In this document: one piece after another, positions 17,764 through 28,335 of the stretch
How positions within the stretch are numbered: the stretch's first letter is position 1
Layout of the letters: each line of letters starts with the position of its first letter
NCBI GenBank assembly: GCA_903909815.1
Contig: CAIVXG010000202.1
Coordinates: 1-49,950, forward strand
Reading direction: 5' to 3'
Length of the DNA: 49,950 bases
Origin: an uncultured beta proteobacterium
GTDB lineage: Bacteria > Pseudomonadota > Gammaproteobacteria > Burkholderiales > Burkholderiaceae_C
Notes under the pieces: model-generated
The model's database searches: none
Told to the model about the DNA's origin: nothing
Seen by the model: the letters and a program-made list of their open reading frames with translations, nothing else
Program-made: the position numbers and the translations under genes

Positions 17764-17946
17764 ATGGCAGTTCAACAAAACAAGAAATCACCGTCCAAGC
17801 GCGGCATGCACCGTTCGCACAACGCATTGGTTGTTCCGGGCATTGCGGTGGAACCCACCACGGGCGAGACCCATCTGCGTCACCACATCAGCCCCACCGG
17901 GTTTTATCGCGGCCGCCAGGTTCTGAAAAACAAGACTGAAGCCTGA
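17764..17946 (+). CDS. rpmF: 50S ribosomal protein L32
   Basis: 60 residues, the normal size of bL32. [22 protein letters not shown] and the C-terminal [18 protein letters not shown] are diagnostic. The frame is open further upstream, but ATG 17764, after CAGGATCAGATC, gives the conserved N-terminus. It follows yceD and precedes plsX, the widespread yceD-rpmF-plsX order. A strong terminator follows. Confidence 0.97.
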   Translation: MAVQQNKKSPSKRGMHRSHNALVVPGIAVEPTTGETHLRHHISPTGFYRGRQVLKNKTEA

Positions 17947-17963
17947 TCAGCCTGCCAAAGCCG

Positions 17964-18008
17964 AGGCCCTCGCTACGAATACGTAGCCAAGGGCCTTTGC
18001 TTTTTTTT
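17964..18008 (+). terminator. Intrinsic terminator after rpmF
   Basis: Arms AGGCCCT-C-GCTACG and CGTAGC-CA-AGGGCCT form a long imperfect stem with a four-base loop (AATA overlap region), followed by TTTGC and T8 (18001-18008). It separates rpmF from plsX transcription, at least in part. Confidence 0.88.
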
Positions 18009-18053
18009 GGCAATGATCGCAGTTCAAATATTTCACGACCGCACTGATCTCGC

Positions 18054-19076
18054 ATGATCACGATCGCTGTCGACTGCATGGGTGGAGATCACGGCCCGGG
18101 CGTCACGCTGCCGGCTTGCCGCCATTTCCTCGACAAACACCCCGACGTTTCGCTGCTGCTTGTCGGCCTGCCGCAGGCACTGGCTGAATTTTTCCATGCC
18201 CGTGCCAGGGTGGTGAGCGCCAGCGAAGTGGTGGCCATGGACGACCCCCTTGAAGTGGCACTGCGGCGCAAGAAGGACTCCTCGATGCGGGTCGCGATCC
18301 AGCAGGTCAAGGATGGTTCGGCGCACGCAGCAGTGTCGGCCGGCAATACCGCCGCCCTGATGGCAATCGCCCGGTATGTGCTCAAGACCCTGGACGGCAT
18401 CGACCGTCCCGCCATCGCCGCGCAGGTGCCCAATGCCAAAGGCGGCGGGACAACGATGCTGGACTTGGGTGCCAATGTCGACTGCAGCGCCGAACACTTG
18501 TTGAAATTCGCGGTGATGGGCTCGGCCTTCGTCTCCGTATTGACCCAGAACGACAGTCCCACCGTTGGGCTGCTCAACATCGGTGAAGAGGCCATCAAGG
18601 GCAGCGAGACCATCAAGAAGGCGGGGGAGTTGCTGCGCGCTGCAGGTGCTGCAGGCGATCTGAACTTCTTCGGCAACGTCGAGGGCAACGACATTTTCAA
18701 GGGTACGGTGGATTTGGTCGTGTGCGACGGATTTGTCGGCAACGTGATGCTCAAGAGCAGCGAAGGCTTGGCCAGCATGATCCTGGGTTTTCTTAAGGCC
18801 GAGTTTGCGCGCAACATCTTCACCAAGATGGCGGCGCTGATGGCCTACCCGGTGCTGATGGCGTTGAAGAACCGGGTCGACCACCGTCGCTATAACGGCG
18901 CGGTGCTGCTGGGCTTGCGCGGCTTGGTGTTCAAGAGTCACGGTTCCGCCGATGTCATGGCGTTCGAGACGGCGTTGACACGTGCCTACGATTCGGCGCG
19001 CAACCACCTGTTGGACCGCGTCGTGGCGCGCATCGCGCATGCCGCCGCGCTGTTGGATGCTCCTGTCGGCGACTGA
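18054..19076 (+). CDS. plsX: Phosphate acyltransferase PlsX
   Basis: 340 residues. PlsX makes acyl-phosphate from acyl-ACP, the acyl donor for PlsY in phospholipid synthesis. The N-terminus [14 protein letters not shown] and blocks [56 protein letters not shown] are family signatures. No clear ribosome-binding site precedes the ATG, and a terminator lies 45 bases upstream, so either read-through or a separate promoter is needed. A weak candidate is TTGGCA (18007-18012) with TATTTC 16 bases later. Confidence 0.96.
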   Translation: MITIAVDCMGGDHGPGVTLPACRHFLDKHPDVSLLLVGLPQALAEFFHARARVVSASEVVAMDDPLEVALRRKKDSSMRVAIQQVKDGSAHAAVSAGNTAALMAIARYVLKTLDGIDRPAIAAQVPNAKGGGTTMLDLGANVDCSAEHLLKFAVMGSAFVSVLTQNDSPTVGLLNIGEEAIKGSETIKKAGELLRAAGAAGDLNFFGNVEGNDIFKGTVDLVVCDGFVGNVMLKSSEGLASMILGFLKAEFARNIFTKMAALMAYPVLMALKNRVDHRRYNGAVLLGLRGLVFKSHGSADVMAFETALTRAYDSARNHLLDRVVARIAHAAALLDAPVGD

Positions 19077-19130
19077 GGTCCGCGGCGAGCTTGCGCTCCT
19101 ATTCCTTAAGTTACCGCTACGATTGCGAGC

Positions 19131-20108
19131 ATGACACGATATTCAAAAATCACGGGCACCGGCAGTTACCTTCCCCCCCATCGGCTCAGCAACGCCGACC
19201 TCGTGGCCGAGTTGGCAGCGCAGGGTGTTGAAACCTCGGACGAATGGATTGTCGCCCGCACCGGAATTCGGGCCCGCCATTTCGCGGCCCCCGAAGTCTG
19301 CAGCAGCGACCTGGGGCTCCAGGCGGCACAGCAGGCGCTGCAGGCGGCCGGATTGCAGGCCAGCGACATCGATCTGATCATCGTGGCCACGTCCACTCCG
19401 GACATGGTTTTCCCCTCGACTGCCTGCATTTTGCAGCACAAGCTCGGCGCCAACGGCTGCCCTGCGTTCGACGTACAGGCGGTATGCGCCGGATTCATCT
19501 ATGCCTTGACGGTGGCCGACGCCATGATCAAGACCGGTGCCGCGAGCAAGGCGCTGGTGGTGGGTGCCGAGGTCTTTTCCCGCATCCTGGATTTCAAGGA
19601 CCGCACCACCTGCGTGCTGTTTGGCGATGGCGCCGGAGCCGTGGTGCTGCAGGCGTCCAAGCAGCCCGGGATTTTGGCCACGGACCTTCACGCCGACGGC
19701 AAGCACGCAGATATTCTCTGTGTGCCCGGGCACGTGCGCGGTGGTCAGGTGCTAGGCAGCCCGCTGCTCAGGATGGACGGGCAGGCGGTGTTCAAGTTGG
19801 CTGTGGGCGTGCTCGAACACACGGCGCATGCGGTCCTGGCCAAGGCCGGGATGACGGCGGCCGACATCGATTGGCTGATACCGCACCAGGCGAATCTGCG
19901 CATCATGCACGGAACGGTGCGCAAGCTGAAAATTCCCTTGTCAAAACTGATCGTTACCGTGGATCAGCACGGCAACACCTCAGCGGCATCGATCCCGCTG
20001 GCGCTGGACACGGCGGTGCGCGCCGGCAAGGTCAAGGGCGGCGACACGCTCATGCTCGAAGGCGTGGGCGGGGGCTTTACCTGGGGTTCGGTGCTGCTCA
20101 AGATGTAA
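19131..20108 (+). CDS. fabH: 3-oxoacyl-ACP synthase III (KAS III)
   Basis: 325 residues. FabH condenses acetyl-CoA with malonyl-ACP to start fatty-acid synthesis. The catalytic triad is visible: C119 (DVQAVCAGF), H252 (IPHQANLRI) and N282 (HGNTSAAS). The C-terminal [12 protein letters not shown] is typical. It stands 54 bases after plsX and 56 before fabD, in the order plsX-fabH-fabD-fabG-acpP-fabF shared with many proteobacteria. Confidence 0.97.
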   Translation: MTRYSKITGTGSYLPPHRLSNADLVAELAAQGVETSDEWIVARTGIRARHFAAPEVCSSDLGLQAAQQALQAAGLQASDIDLIIVATSTPDMVFPSTACILQHKLGANGCPAFDVQAVCAGFIYALTVADAMIKTGAASKALVVGAEVFSRILDFKDRTTCVLFGDGAGAVVLQASKQPGILATDLHADGKHADILCVPGHVRGGQVLGSPLLRMDGQAVFKLAVGVLEHTAHAVLAKAGMTAADIDWLIPHQANLRIMHGTVRKLKIPLSKLIVTVDQHGNTSAASIPLALDTAVRAGKVKGGDTLMLEGVGGGFTWGSVLLKM

Positions 20109-20164
20109 AAAATCCTGAAAGGCTCGACGTGCGGGCCACGGATTCGGATGGATTGGAAAAGAAT

Positions 20165-21111
20165 ATGAAAAAGTTTGCCTTTGTCTTTCCCGGCCAGGGA
20201 TCCCAGTCGATGGGAATGCTTGACGCCTGGGGTGCGCACCCGGTGGTGGCGCAAACCCTGCAGGAAGCTTCGGAAGCGCTGGGCGAAGACCTGACGCTGC
20301 TCATTGCACAGGGCCCCAAAGAAGCCCTTGCGCTGACGACCAACACCCAGCCCGTGATGCTGGTGGCGGGCGTGGCAGCGTACCGGGTCTGGATGGCTGA
20401 GGTGGGCGTGGCGCCCGACTTGGTGGCAGGGCATTCCCTGGGTGAGTACTCGGCCCTGGTGGCATCCGGTGTGCTGACGCTGGCGCAGGCCGCGCCGCTG
20501 GTGCGCTTTCGTGCCCAGGCGATGCAGCAGGCCGTGCCGGTGGGCGTCGGCGCCATGGCGGCGATCCTGGGCATGGACGCGGCCAAAGTGGTACAGGCCT
20601 GTGCCCAGGCTCAGTCCAGCTTCGGCGCAGGCAGCGCCGAAGTCGTGGAAGCGGCAAATTTCAACGACCCGGCGCAGACCGTGATTTCCGGCAGCAAGGC
20701 GGCCGTGGAAAGAGCGTGCGAACTGCTCAAGGCCATGGGGGCGAAAAGAACCTTGCCGTTGCCGGTTTCTGCACCCTTTCACTCCAGTCTGATGAAGCCC
20801 GCGGCCGAGCAACTCAAGGCGCAACTGGAATCCGTGACGTTTTCCGCTCCGCAAATCCCGGTTTTGAACAACGTCGATGTGGCGATCGAAGCCGACGTGC
20901 AAAGAATCCGCGACGCGCTCGTGCGCCAGGCCTACGGTGCTGTGCGCTGGGTGGAGTGCGTGCGTTCGATCCAGGCAAGCGGGCTGGTGGATGTGGTGGA
21001 ATGTGGCCCGGGCAAGGTGCTCGCCGGCCTGAGCAAACGCATAGACCCCGCGCTGAATGGCTGGCCGCTGTTCGACCCGGCGAGTCTGACCCAAGTGAAG
21101 GAGCATCTGGC

Positions 21112-21115
<4 letters not shown>
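20165..21115 (+). CDS. fabD: Malonyl-CoA:ACP transacylase
   Basis: 316 residues. FabD loads malonate onto ACP. S91 in GHSLGEYSAL is the nucleophile and H206 in APFHSSLMKP its partner; FVFPGQGSQ marks the N-terminus. A short insert near residue 152 (SFGAGSAE) lies in a variable loop. The frame remains open far upstream, but ATG 20165, preceded by GGAAAAGAAT, gives the family start. The stop overlaps fabG (ATGA). Confidence 0.97.
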
Positions 21116-22193
<1,078 letters not shown>

Positions 22194-22200
22194 CCCGCGC

Positions 22201-23448
22201 ATGAGCCGTCGCCGAGTTGTTGTAACTGGTCTGGGTTGCGTCAGCCCCGTAGGCAATACGGTGGCGCAAGCGTGGGCCCAGGTGACCGCCGGGAAGTCCG
22301 GTGTCGCTCTGATCACCAAGTTCGACGCCAGCAACTTTGCCTGCAAGATTGCCGGTGAGGTCAAGGGCTTTGAAGTCGAGTCGTACATGTCGGCCAAAGA
22401 GGCCAGGTCGATGGACACGTTCATCCACTATGGCATCGCAGCTGCGGCTCAGGCCGTCGCCGACGCTGGGCTGGCGACGGGGTCGGACCTGGACGATGAG
22501 GAGTCGACGCGGATCGGCTGCGCGATTGGCTCCGGAATTGGCGGTTTGCCGTTGATTGAAGAGTCCATGACCGAGCTCATCAGTCGGGGGCCACGCCGGA
22601 TATCTCCATTCTTTGTGCCATCCACCATCATCAACATGATTGCGGGTCACGTCTCCATTCGTTATGGATTCAAGGGGCCGAACATTGCGGTGGTGACGGC
22701 CTGCACTACCGGACTGCACTGCATCGGGCAGGCGGGACGAATGATCGAATACGGGGATGCGGATGTGATGGTGGCAGGGGGTTCAGAGGCCTGTGTTTCG
22801 CCCCTGGGCATTGGTGGCTTTGCGGCCATGCGGGCGCTGTCCACGCGCAATGACGATCCCGCAGCGGCGTCGCGTCCGTGGGACCGCGATCGTGACGGGT
22901 TCATCCTGGGCGAAGGTGCGGGTGTCATGGTGCTGGAGGAATATGAGCACGCCAAAGCCCGGGGCGCCCGCATCTATGCGGAACTGGCCGGCTTTGGCAT
23001 GAGTGCGGATGCGGGGCACATGACAGCGCCCAACATGGATGGGCCGCGGCGCGCCATGGTGAGCGCGATGCGCAATGCCGGTGTAAACGCTGATCAGGTG
23101 GATTACCTGAACGCGCACGGTACGTCGACACCGCTGGGTGACAAAAACGAGACCAACGCCATCAAGGCGGCGTTGGGCGAACATGCGCACAAGCTGGTGG
23201 TCAACTCCACCAAGTCCATGACAGGTCACCTGTTGGGGGGCGCTGGCGGCCTTGAATCGGTGTTCACGGTGCTGGCCCTGCACCATCAGGTGAGTCCACC
23301 GACGATCAATATCTTCAATCAGGATCCAGATTGTGATCTTGATTACTGTGCCAACACGGCACGGGATATGCCGATCGATGTGGCTTTAAAAAACAATTTC
23401 GGGTTCGGCGGCACCAACGGATCGTTGGTGTTCAAGCGCCTTAGCTGA
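22201..23448 (+). CDS. fabF: 3-oxoacyl-ACP synthase II (KAS II)
   Basis: 415 residues. FabF elongates acyl-ACP and is the condensing enzyme for temperature-dependent cis-vaccenate formation in E. coli. The Cys-His-His set is C168 (TACTTGLH), H306 ([11 protein letters not shown]) and H343 ([13 protein letters not shown]). The C-terminus [15 protein letters not shown] is diagnostic. ATG 22201 follows acpP closely; the frame is open upstream only because it runs through acpP. Confidence 0.97.
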   Translation: MSRRRVVVTGLGCVSPVGNTVAQAWAQVTAGKSGVALITKFDASNFACKIAGEVKGFEVESYMSAKEARSMDTFIHYGIAAAAQAVADAGLATGSDLDDEESTRIGCAIGSGIGGLPLIEESMTELISRGPRRISPFFVPSTIINMIAGHVSIRYGFKGPNIAVVTACTTGLHCIGQAGRMIEYGDADVMVAGGSEACVSPLGIGGFAAMRALSTRNDDPAAASRPWDRDRDGFILGEGAGVMVLEEYEHAKARGARIYAELAGFGMSADAGHMTAPNMDGPRRAMVSAMRNAGVNADQVDYLNAHGTSTPLGDKNETNAIKAALGEHAHKLVVNSTKSMTGHLLGGAGGLESVFTVLALHHQVSPPTINIFNQDPDCDLDYCANTARDMPIDVALKNNFGFGGTNGSLVFKRLS

Positions 23449-23457
23449 CTGGTTTCC

Positions 23458-23910
23458 ATGCATCACGCGCCAGCGGTGAGCTTTCCGTTGGGGCGTTCTC
23501 GTTTCCTGGCATATGTACTTGTCTCACTCTGGTTGGCCGGAGCTGGGGTTCTTGCCCTGTGGTGCACACAGCAAACTCCCTGGGGCTGGCGCCAGGGACT
23601 GGGCGGACTCACTTTGGTGATGGGCGGGGCGCTTGCGCTGCACTGGTGGCGGGCGCAGCGCCTGGGCCAGCTCCAATGGGACGGAGAACGCTGGCAAGCG
23701 TGCTTTGCGGGCTTGACCTTGACTGGGGGCGTGTGCGTTCAGCTCGACCTTCAGCGTCAACTGTGGCTCAGGCTGCACAGTATCACCCCACCTGGCGACC
23801 ATTGGCTGTGGCTGGAGCGTGACGCGGACCCGCTGGCCTGGCGCGATCTGAGACGTGCGGTATATTCGCGCGCCAGCCGCCACACCCCAGCCGACCCGAA
23901 CGCAGTTTGA
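23458..23910 (+). CDS. YgfX-like small membrane protein of unknown function
   Basis: 150 residues. Two hydrophobic segments (about 16-36 and 46-62) are followed by a soluble domain rich in Trp (WDGERWQACF, DHWLWLERDADPLAWRDLRRAVYSR). This resembles the YgfX/CptA-like family often found beside sigma-E genes, but similarity is judged only from layout and the W-L-W / D-L-R-R-A-V motif. The stop overlaps a possible TTG start of rpoE. It might contain the rpoE promoter: TATATT occurs at about 23861. Confidence 0.6.
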   Translation: MHHAPAVSFPLGRSRFLAYVLVSLWLAGAGVLALWCTQQTPWGWRQGLGGLTLVMGGALALHWWRAQRLGQLQWDGERWQACFAGLTLTGGVCVQLDLQRQLWLRLHSITPPGDHWLWLERDADPLAWRDLRRAVYSRASRHTPADPNAV

Positions 23911-23918
23911 ATTTCTTC

Positions 23919-24551
23919 ATGAACGACAGCGAACCCGCCAACCCGTCTGCGCCCGACCTCGACACGGTGTTGGTGCAGCGTGCCGTGGCAGGCGACCAGC
24001 GCGCCTTCGAGTTGCTGGTGATCAAGTACCAAAGGCGCATTCAGCGCCTGATCGCGCGCATGGTGCGCGACGTCGATCTGGTGGAAGACATTGCCCAGGA
24101 AACATTCATCCGCGCTTACCGCGCTCTGCACCAGTTTCGCGGCGACGCCCAGTTCTACACCTGGCTTTACCGGATTGCAGTGAATACGGCCAAGAAAATG
24201 CTGCTGGAAATGAAGCGCGACCCCACCGTGTCCGAAGCCGCTTTGCGCACGGCGCAGGATGATGAAGAAACTTCCTTGCCTGGGTTGGAACTAATCAGCG
24301 CAGAAACACCCGAAACGGTATTGGCGGCCAAGGACATCGCCAATGCCGTGAACGCAGCCCTGGCAGCCTTGCCGGAGGATTTGCGCCAGGCGTTGACGCT
24401 GCGTGAACTCGACGGCTTGAGCTATGAGGAGATTTCCGAAGTGATGAGTTGCCCTGTGGGTACGGTTCGCTCCCGCATATTTCGGGCGCGTGAAGCGATC
24501 TCCGTCAAGGTCAAGCCGATGCTGGAGAGTCGAATGGGGAAACGCTGGTGA
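23919..24551 (+). CDS. rpoE: RNA polymerase sigma factor RpoE (sigma-E/AlgU)
   Basis: 210 residues. An ECF sigma factor for envelope stress. Region 2: YQRRIQRLIARMVRDVDLVEDIAQETFIRAYRAL and QFRGDAQFYTWLYRIAVNTAK; region 4: LPEDLRQALTLRELDGLSYEEISEVMSCPVGTVRSRIFRARE. The frame can also start at TTG 23907, overlapping the upstream stop. ATG 23919 is preferred, although no clear ribosome-binding site is seen for either. It is followed by its anti-sigma factor rseA, then rseB and the periplasmic protease mucD, the same set as algU-mucABD of Pseudomonas. Confidence 0.95.
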   Translation: MNDSEPANPSAPDLDTVLVQRAVAGDQRAFELLVIKYQRRIQRLIARMVRDVDLVEDIAQETFIRAYRALHQFRGDAQFYTWLYRIAVNTAKKMLLEMKRDPTVSEAALRTAQDDEETSLPGLELISAETPETVLAAKDIANAVNAALAALPEDLRQALTLRELDGLSYEEISEVMSCPVGTVRSRIFRAREAISVKVKPMLESRMGKRW

Positions 24552-24609
24552 CACTGGTACGAAGCGGATCCAGTGGGTCCGCCATTGATGTTGTAGGAAG
24601 GTGATTGAC

Positions 24610-25248
24610 ATGACTGATTCCATGCGAACTTGCGAACGGGTGTCCGATCTGATGGATGGTCGGCTGAATGGGGGCGCGTTGTCACAGGCCGTGGCCGAGC
24701 TTGCAGGCAACGAGGCGGCGCGTGAACTCTGGCATAGCTATCACGTAGTGCGAGATGTGTTGTGCTCCGAAGAACTCGCGCCCAGCATCGCGGATGCCGG
24801 TTTTCTGGGCCGCTTTCAGCAACGCCTGCGGGCTGATATGGCATTGCCGGCACACGTCGAGGATGATTTTTTTGCGCCGCTGATCGTGGCGCAGGGCGCA
24901 TTGATCGAGCCCGGCGTCAAAGTGCAAAGCGCCGCCAATGACCGGTTTCTGCAGTGGAGGTGGGTCGCGGGATTGGCCTCGGTGGCGGTGGTTGCCGCGG
25001 CCAGTTGGACCATGGTGCGTGGCAGCCAGGGTTCCGAGCAGCAACTGGCCCAGGCCGACAACTCCGCACCAAGCCCGGACCTGGTTGAAACTTCAAACAA
25101 TGGGCAGGTCATGCTCCGCGATCCGCGACTCGATCGCCTGCTCATGGCACACCGCCAGTCGGCTGGTCAATCGGCGCTGCAAGTGCCGTCGGGCTTCTTG
25201 CGTAGTGCCACCTTCGAAGTCTCGAATCATCCGGATTTGCCAAACTAG
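24610..25248 (+). CDS. rseA: Anti-sigma-E factor RseA/MucA
   Basis: 212 residues. The N-terminal cytoplasmic domain (RVSDLMDGRLN... ARELWHSYHVVRDVL) matches the RseA sigma-binding domain. One membrane helix lies at about 117-136, followed by a periplasmic domain expected to bind RseB. AGGAAGG at 24595-24601 is well spaced for ATG 24610; a GTG at 24601 overlaps that site and is unlikely. By analogy, site-1 and site-2 proteolysis of this protein would free RpoE; the proteases are not in the window. Confidence 0.9.
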   Translation: MTDSMRTCERVSDLMDGRLNGGALSQAVAELAGNEAARELWHSYHVVRDVLCSEELAPSIADAGFLGRFQQRLRADMALPAHVEDDFFAPLIVAQGALIEPGVKVQSAANDRFLQWRWVAGLASVAVVAAASWTMVRGSQGSEQQLAQADNSAPSPDLVETSNNGQVMLRDPRLDRLLMAHRQSAGQSALQVPSGFLRSATFEVSNHPDLPN

Positions 25249-25289
25249 GTTGATTCGACTGCCGACCTGAGAACCCCGAAAGTGAATCG

Positions 25290-26324
25290 ATGTATCTGAA
25301 TTTTGGACGCTTGTTGCTGTGGCTGTGTGCGCTGGCGCTGCATTCGATCACGCTGGCGCAACCGACCCCGGTTGGAGTCGCCGCAAGCGCGGGCGCTCGA
25401 CCGGTGGAGCGCAGCACGGGTGAGTGGCTGGCGCGCATGCACGAGGCAACGCGTCATGGTGCCTACGTCGGAACATTTGTAGTCTCCTCTGCCTCTGGCG
25501 GCATGTCCAGCTCGCGCATCTGGCACGTGTGCGACGGCGCCCAGCAGGTGGAGCGGGTCGATGCGCTCACGGGCGCGCCGCGCTCAACTTACCGACACAA
25601 CGATCAGGTGGTGACGTTCCTGCCGCGCAGCGGCTTGGTACTGCAGGAGCGGCGTGACTCGTTGCGACTTTTTTCTGATCTTTTGCAGAACCAGGATGCT
25701 TCCATTTCGGAGTTCTATTCGGCGCGGCTCGTGGGCGCCGATCGGGTGGCGGGCGTGGACGCCGATGTGCTGCTGCTGGAACCACGCGACCGGATGCGAT
25801 TTGGCTACCGGGTCTGGAGCGAGCGCGAAAACGGTCTGGTCGTGAAGCTGCAAACACTCGACGCGGACGGTCGGGTCCTGGAGCAGGCGGCATTTTCCGA
25901 CCTTCGATTGGACGTGCGCATCAACATGGCGCAGTTGATCGAAATGATGGGAAGAACCCAAGGCTATCGGATCGAGCGGCTGGAGCCGACTCCGACCACC
26001 GCAGCGACCGAGGGCTGGGTGCTCAAAACCGGCGTGGCTGGTTTCAAATTGATGAGTTGCATACGACGCCCGCCCACCAGCCTGGCACAGCAGGGCAAGC
26101 CGCAGGGTGCCACCATTCAGTGGATATTTTCCGATGGTCTGGCGTCAGTGTCGTTATTCGTGGAACCGTTGGATCGCCGTGCCAATGATCGCGAAATATC
26201 TCTCGTGATGGGCGCCACGCGGCTGCTTTCGCGCCGGGTTCAGGATGCTTGGCTGACGGTGGTGGGCGAGGTGCCGCAACAGACGCTTCAAGTCTTTTCG
26301 CAGAGTCTGGATCGCGCGCACTGA
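25290..26324 (+). CDS. rseB: Sigma-E regulatory protein RseB/MucB
   Basis: 344 residues with a Sec signal peptide (about 1-23, LLLWLCALALHSITLAQ). RseB is a periplasmic two-domain lipoprotein-fold protein that protects RseA from cleavage and senses LPS or mislocalised lipoproteins. Family traits: WLARMHEATRHGAYVGTFVV, the DRVAGVDADVLLLEPRDRMRFGYRVWSERENGLVVKLQTLDADGRVLEQ block, and a C-terminal domain with ASVSLFVEPL. It follows rseA by 41 bases. The next gene has its own sigma-E-like promoter in the 156-base gap. Confidence 0.9.
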   Translation: MYLNFGRLLLWLCALALHSITLAQPTPVGVAASAGARPVERSTGEWLARMHEATRHGAYVGTFVVSSASGGMSSSRIWHVCDGAQQVERVDALTGAPRSTYRHNDQVVTFLPRSGLVLQERRDSLRLFSDLLQNQDASISEFYSARLVGADRVAGVDADVLLLEPRDRMRFGYRVWSERENGLVVKLQTLDADGRVLEQAAFSDLRLDVRINMAQLIEMMGRTQGYRIERLEPTPTTAATEGWVLKTGVAGFKLMSCIRRPPTSLAQQGKPQGATIQWIFSDGLASVSLFVEPLDRRANDREISLVMGATRLLSRRVQDAWLTVVGEVPQQTLQVFSQSLDRAH

Positions 26325-26373
26325 CGTTGTTTTGCAAGCTTCGCGGCTGCCCAAAAAAATCTGGATGGACGAG

Positions 26374-26401
26374 GGAATCTTTTTTGTCCGGGCGCCTCAA
26401 T
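26374..26401 (+). promoter_or_regulatory. Candidate sigma-E promoter for mucD
   Basis: GGAATCT (26374-26380) compares with the sigma-E -35 consensus GGAACTT (5 of 7). After 16 bases comes TCAAT (26397-26401), against -10 TCAAA. The first transcribed base would fall near 26407, about 75 bases before mucD. The placement directly behind the sigma-E regulators supports it; no experiment is implied. Confidence 0.5.
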
Positions 26402-26480
26402 AGCGCAGGAGATGCGTCCTGTCTTGACGGGCGTGATCCTTACCTAACTGACTGAGTCTATTTTTGATGGAAGGTTGATG

Positions 26481-27956
26481 ATGTTGAAATTCAATTGGAA
26501 AGCAACTTGCTCATGGATGCTGGTCGCCGCCATGGGCGTCGCGGGCACGGCCGCTCTGGCTCCGTTCTCCCCGGCCGTGGCTCAGGTTCGCGGCTTGCCG
26601 GACTTCACCGATCTGGCAGAGCAGGTGGGCCCGTCGGTGGTGAATATCCGAACGACGGAAAAAGTCTCCAGCAGAGGGCATTTGAATAACGGCATGGACG
26701 AGCAGATGCAGGAGTTTTTGCGGCGCTTTGGCATTCCCATGCCCGAGGTTCCCGGCCGGGCTCCCCACGGCCAGAAGCCGCAGCCAATCCAGCCAACACC
26801 CGAAGATCATCCTCGTGGTCAGGGTTCGGGTTTCATAGTCACTGCCGACGGCTACATCATGACCAACGCACATGTCGTTGACGGCGCCGATGACGTGCTC
26901 GTCACTTTGACCGACAAGCGTGAGTTCAAGGCCAAGATCGTGGGCGCGGACAAGCGCAGCGATGTGGCCGTGGTGAAGATTGAAGCCACGGGCTTGCCCG
27001 CGGTAAAGCTCGGCGATGTGAGTCGCCTCAGGGTGGGTGAATGGGTCATGGCCATTGGCTCACCTTTTGGGTTGGAAAACACCGTCACGGCCGGCATCGT
27101 CAGCGCCAAGCAGCGCGACACGGGAGAGTTACTGCCGCTGATCCAGACCGACGTGGCGATCAATCCAGGGAATTCCGGTGGACCGCTGATCAACATGCGC
27201 GGCGAGGTCGTAGGCATCAATAGCCAGATCTACTCCCGGTCGGGCGGATTCATGGGAATCTCTTTTGCCATACCGATTGATGAAGCGGCGCGCGTGAGCG
27301 ACCAACTCAGGGCATCGGGCCGCGTTTCGCGTGGTCGCCTGGGGGTTCAGATTGGGCCAGTGAGCAAGGAGTTGGCCGAGTCCATCGGCCTGGGCAAGGC
27401 ACGGGGCGCACTGGTGGCCAGCGTCGAAGCGGGGGCTCCGGCAGAGAAGGCGGGGATTGAGGCAGGCGACATCATCGTGAAGTTCGACGGCAAGTCGATT
27501 GAGAAGTCGAGTGACCTGCCCTTGGCGGTCGGCAACACCAAGCCGGGAACGCGCAGCACGGTCACCGTTTTTCGGCGCGGAAGCACGAAGGAACTGAGCA
27601 TCAACATCGGTGAATTCGAGCCAGTCAAGCCGGGCGCGAAGGCCGCTGCCAAGGACGATAAGTCGCAGAGCGGTTCCGCCTCGGAAGCCTTGGGCCTGAG
27701 TGTGAGTGAGTTATCCGACGCGCAGAAGGAAGAGTTGAAAATTAGGGGCGGCGTGAAGGTGGATTCGGCCACGGAGGGCGCGGCTCGGGCGGGCTTGCGC
27801 GAGGGTGATGTGATCGTTGGCCTGGGTAACAGCGAGGTCAGGAACGTGAAGGAGTTCGAAGCCGCAGCCGCCAAAGCCGACAAGAGCAAGACCATCAGCG
27901 TGCTGGTACGGCGCGGTGAAATGGCGCAGTACCTGTTGCTTCGACCGGCACACTGA
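26481..27956 (+). CDS. mucD: Periplasmic serine endoprotease, DegP/DegQ/MucD type
   Basis: 491 residues. A Do-family protease for misfolded envelope proteins. Signal peptide about 1-35 (cleavage near AVAQ). Catalytic triad H131 (TNAHVV), D161 (RSDVAVVK), S232 (NPGNSGGPL). Two PDZ domains follow (about 280-375 and 400-490). Three start codons lie together (TTG 26475, ATG 26478, ATG 26481). GGAAGG at 26469-26474 is best spaced for 26481. It is the last gene of the sigma-E cluster and is followed by a strong terminator. Confidence 0.95.
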   Translation: MLKFNWKATCSWMLVAAMGVAGTAALAPFSPAVAQVRGLPDFTDLAEQVGPSVVNIRTTEKVSSRGHLNNGMDEQMQEFLRRFGIPMPEVPGRAPHGQKPQPIQPTPEDHPRGQGSGFIVTADGYIMTNAHVVDGADDVLVTLTDKREFKAKIVGADKRSDVAVVKIEATGLPAVKLGDVSRLRVGEWVMAIGSPFGLENTVTAGIVSAKQRDTGELLPLIQTDVAINPGNSGGPLINMRGEVVGINSQIYSRSGGFMGISFAIPIDEAARVSDQLRASGRVSRGRLGVQIGPVSKELAESIGLGKARGALVASVEAGAPAEKAGIEAGDIIVKFDGKSIEKSSDLPLAVGNTKPGTRSTVTVFRRGSTKELSINIGEFEPVKPGAKAAAKDDKSQSGSASEALGLSVSELSDAQKEELKIRGGVKVDSATEGAARAGLREGDVIVGLGNSEVRNVKEFEAAAAKADKSKTISVLVRRGEMAQYLLLRPAH

Positions 27957-27971
27957 AGCGCATGATTTGAC

Positions 27972-28003
27972 GAAAAGCCCGCGTATCAGTCGGGCTTTTC
28001 TTT
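27972..28003 (+). terminator. Intrinsic terminator after mucD
   Basis: GAAAAGCCCG (27972-27981), nine-base loop, CGGGCTTTTC (27991-28000), then TTT. A perfect 10-bp stem with a U-rich end, 15 bases after the mucD stop. Confidence 0.92.
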
Positions 28004-28197
28004 GTCTATCTGCAGCGGGAAAAACACAAAAGTAAAAATATTTTTTTCAAAAACAGCATCGGAAAAATGTTTGTGCCTACTAACATTTCTCATGACCCTT
28101 CGTCAAATTGTATAGAATCGGCCCTGGTTACAGCCAGTTTTCAGCATATGGCCAGCTTCAAGTTCACGATGCGGTATTTTTCTGGCAGTTGAATAAC

Positions 28198-28265
28198 TGA
28201 TCCACAGATCGCCCACATGTTGTTCAGGCAGATTGCTTGAAATTATGTTGATAAGTTGTGGATAA
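28198..28265. promoter_or_regulatory. Cluster of DnaA-box-like 9-mers
   Basis: TGTGGATAA (28257-28265) is the exact reverse complement of the DnaA box TTATCCACA. TGTTGATAA (28246-28254), in the same orientation and 11 bases away, differs by one base from it. TGATCCACA (28198-28206), in the opposite orientation, also differs by one base from the consensus. They lie in AT-rich DNA. Whether DnaA binds is unknown; no dnaA or origin genes are in the window. Confidence 0.5.
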
Positions 28266-28335
28266 AATTTATGTTGCAGCATTGCAACGAGTCAGTTTTA
28301 CCCATTTCCCCACTATGCGTGCCGAGATATTTGCC

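Noticed and set aside
23845-23900. Promoter for rpoE around TATATT near 23861
   Set aside because: No matching -35 and no sigma-E type GGAACTT was found; too weak to list as a site.
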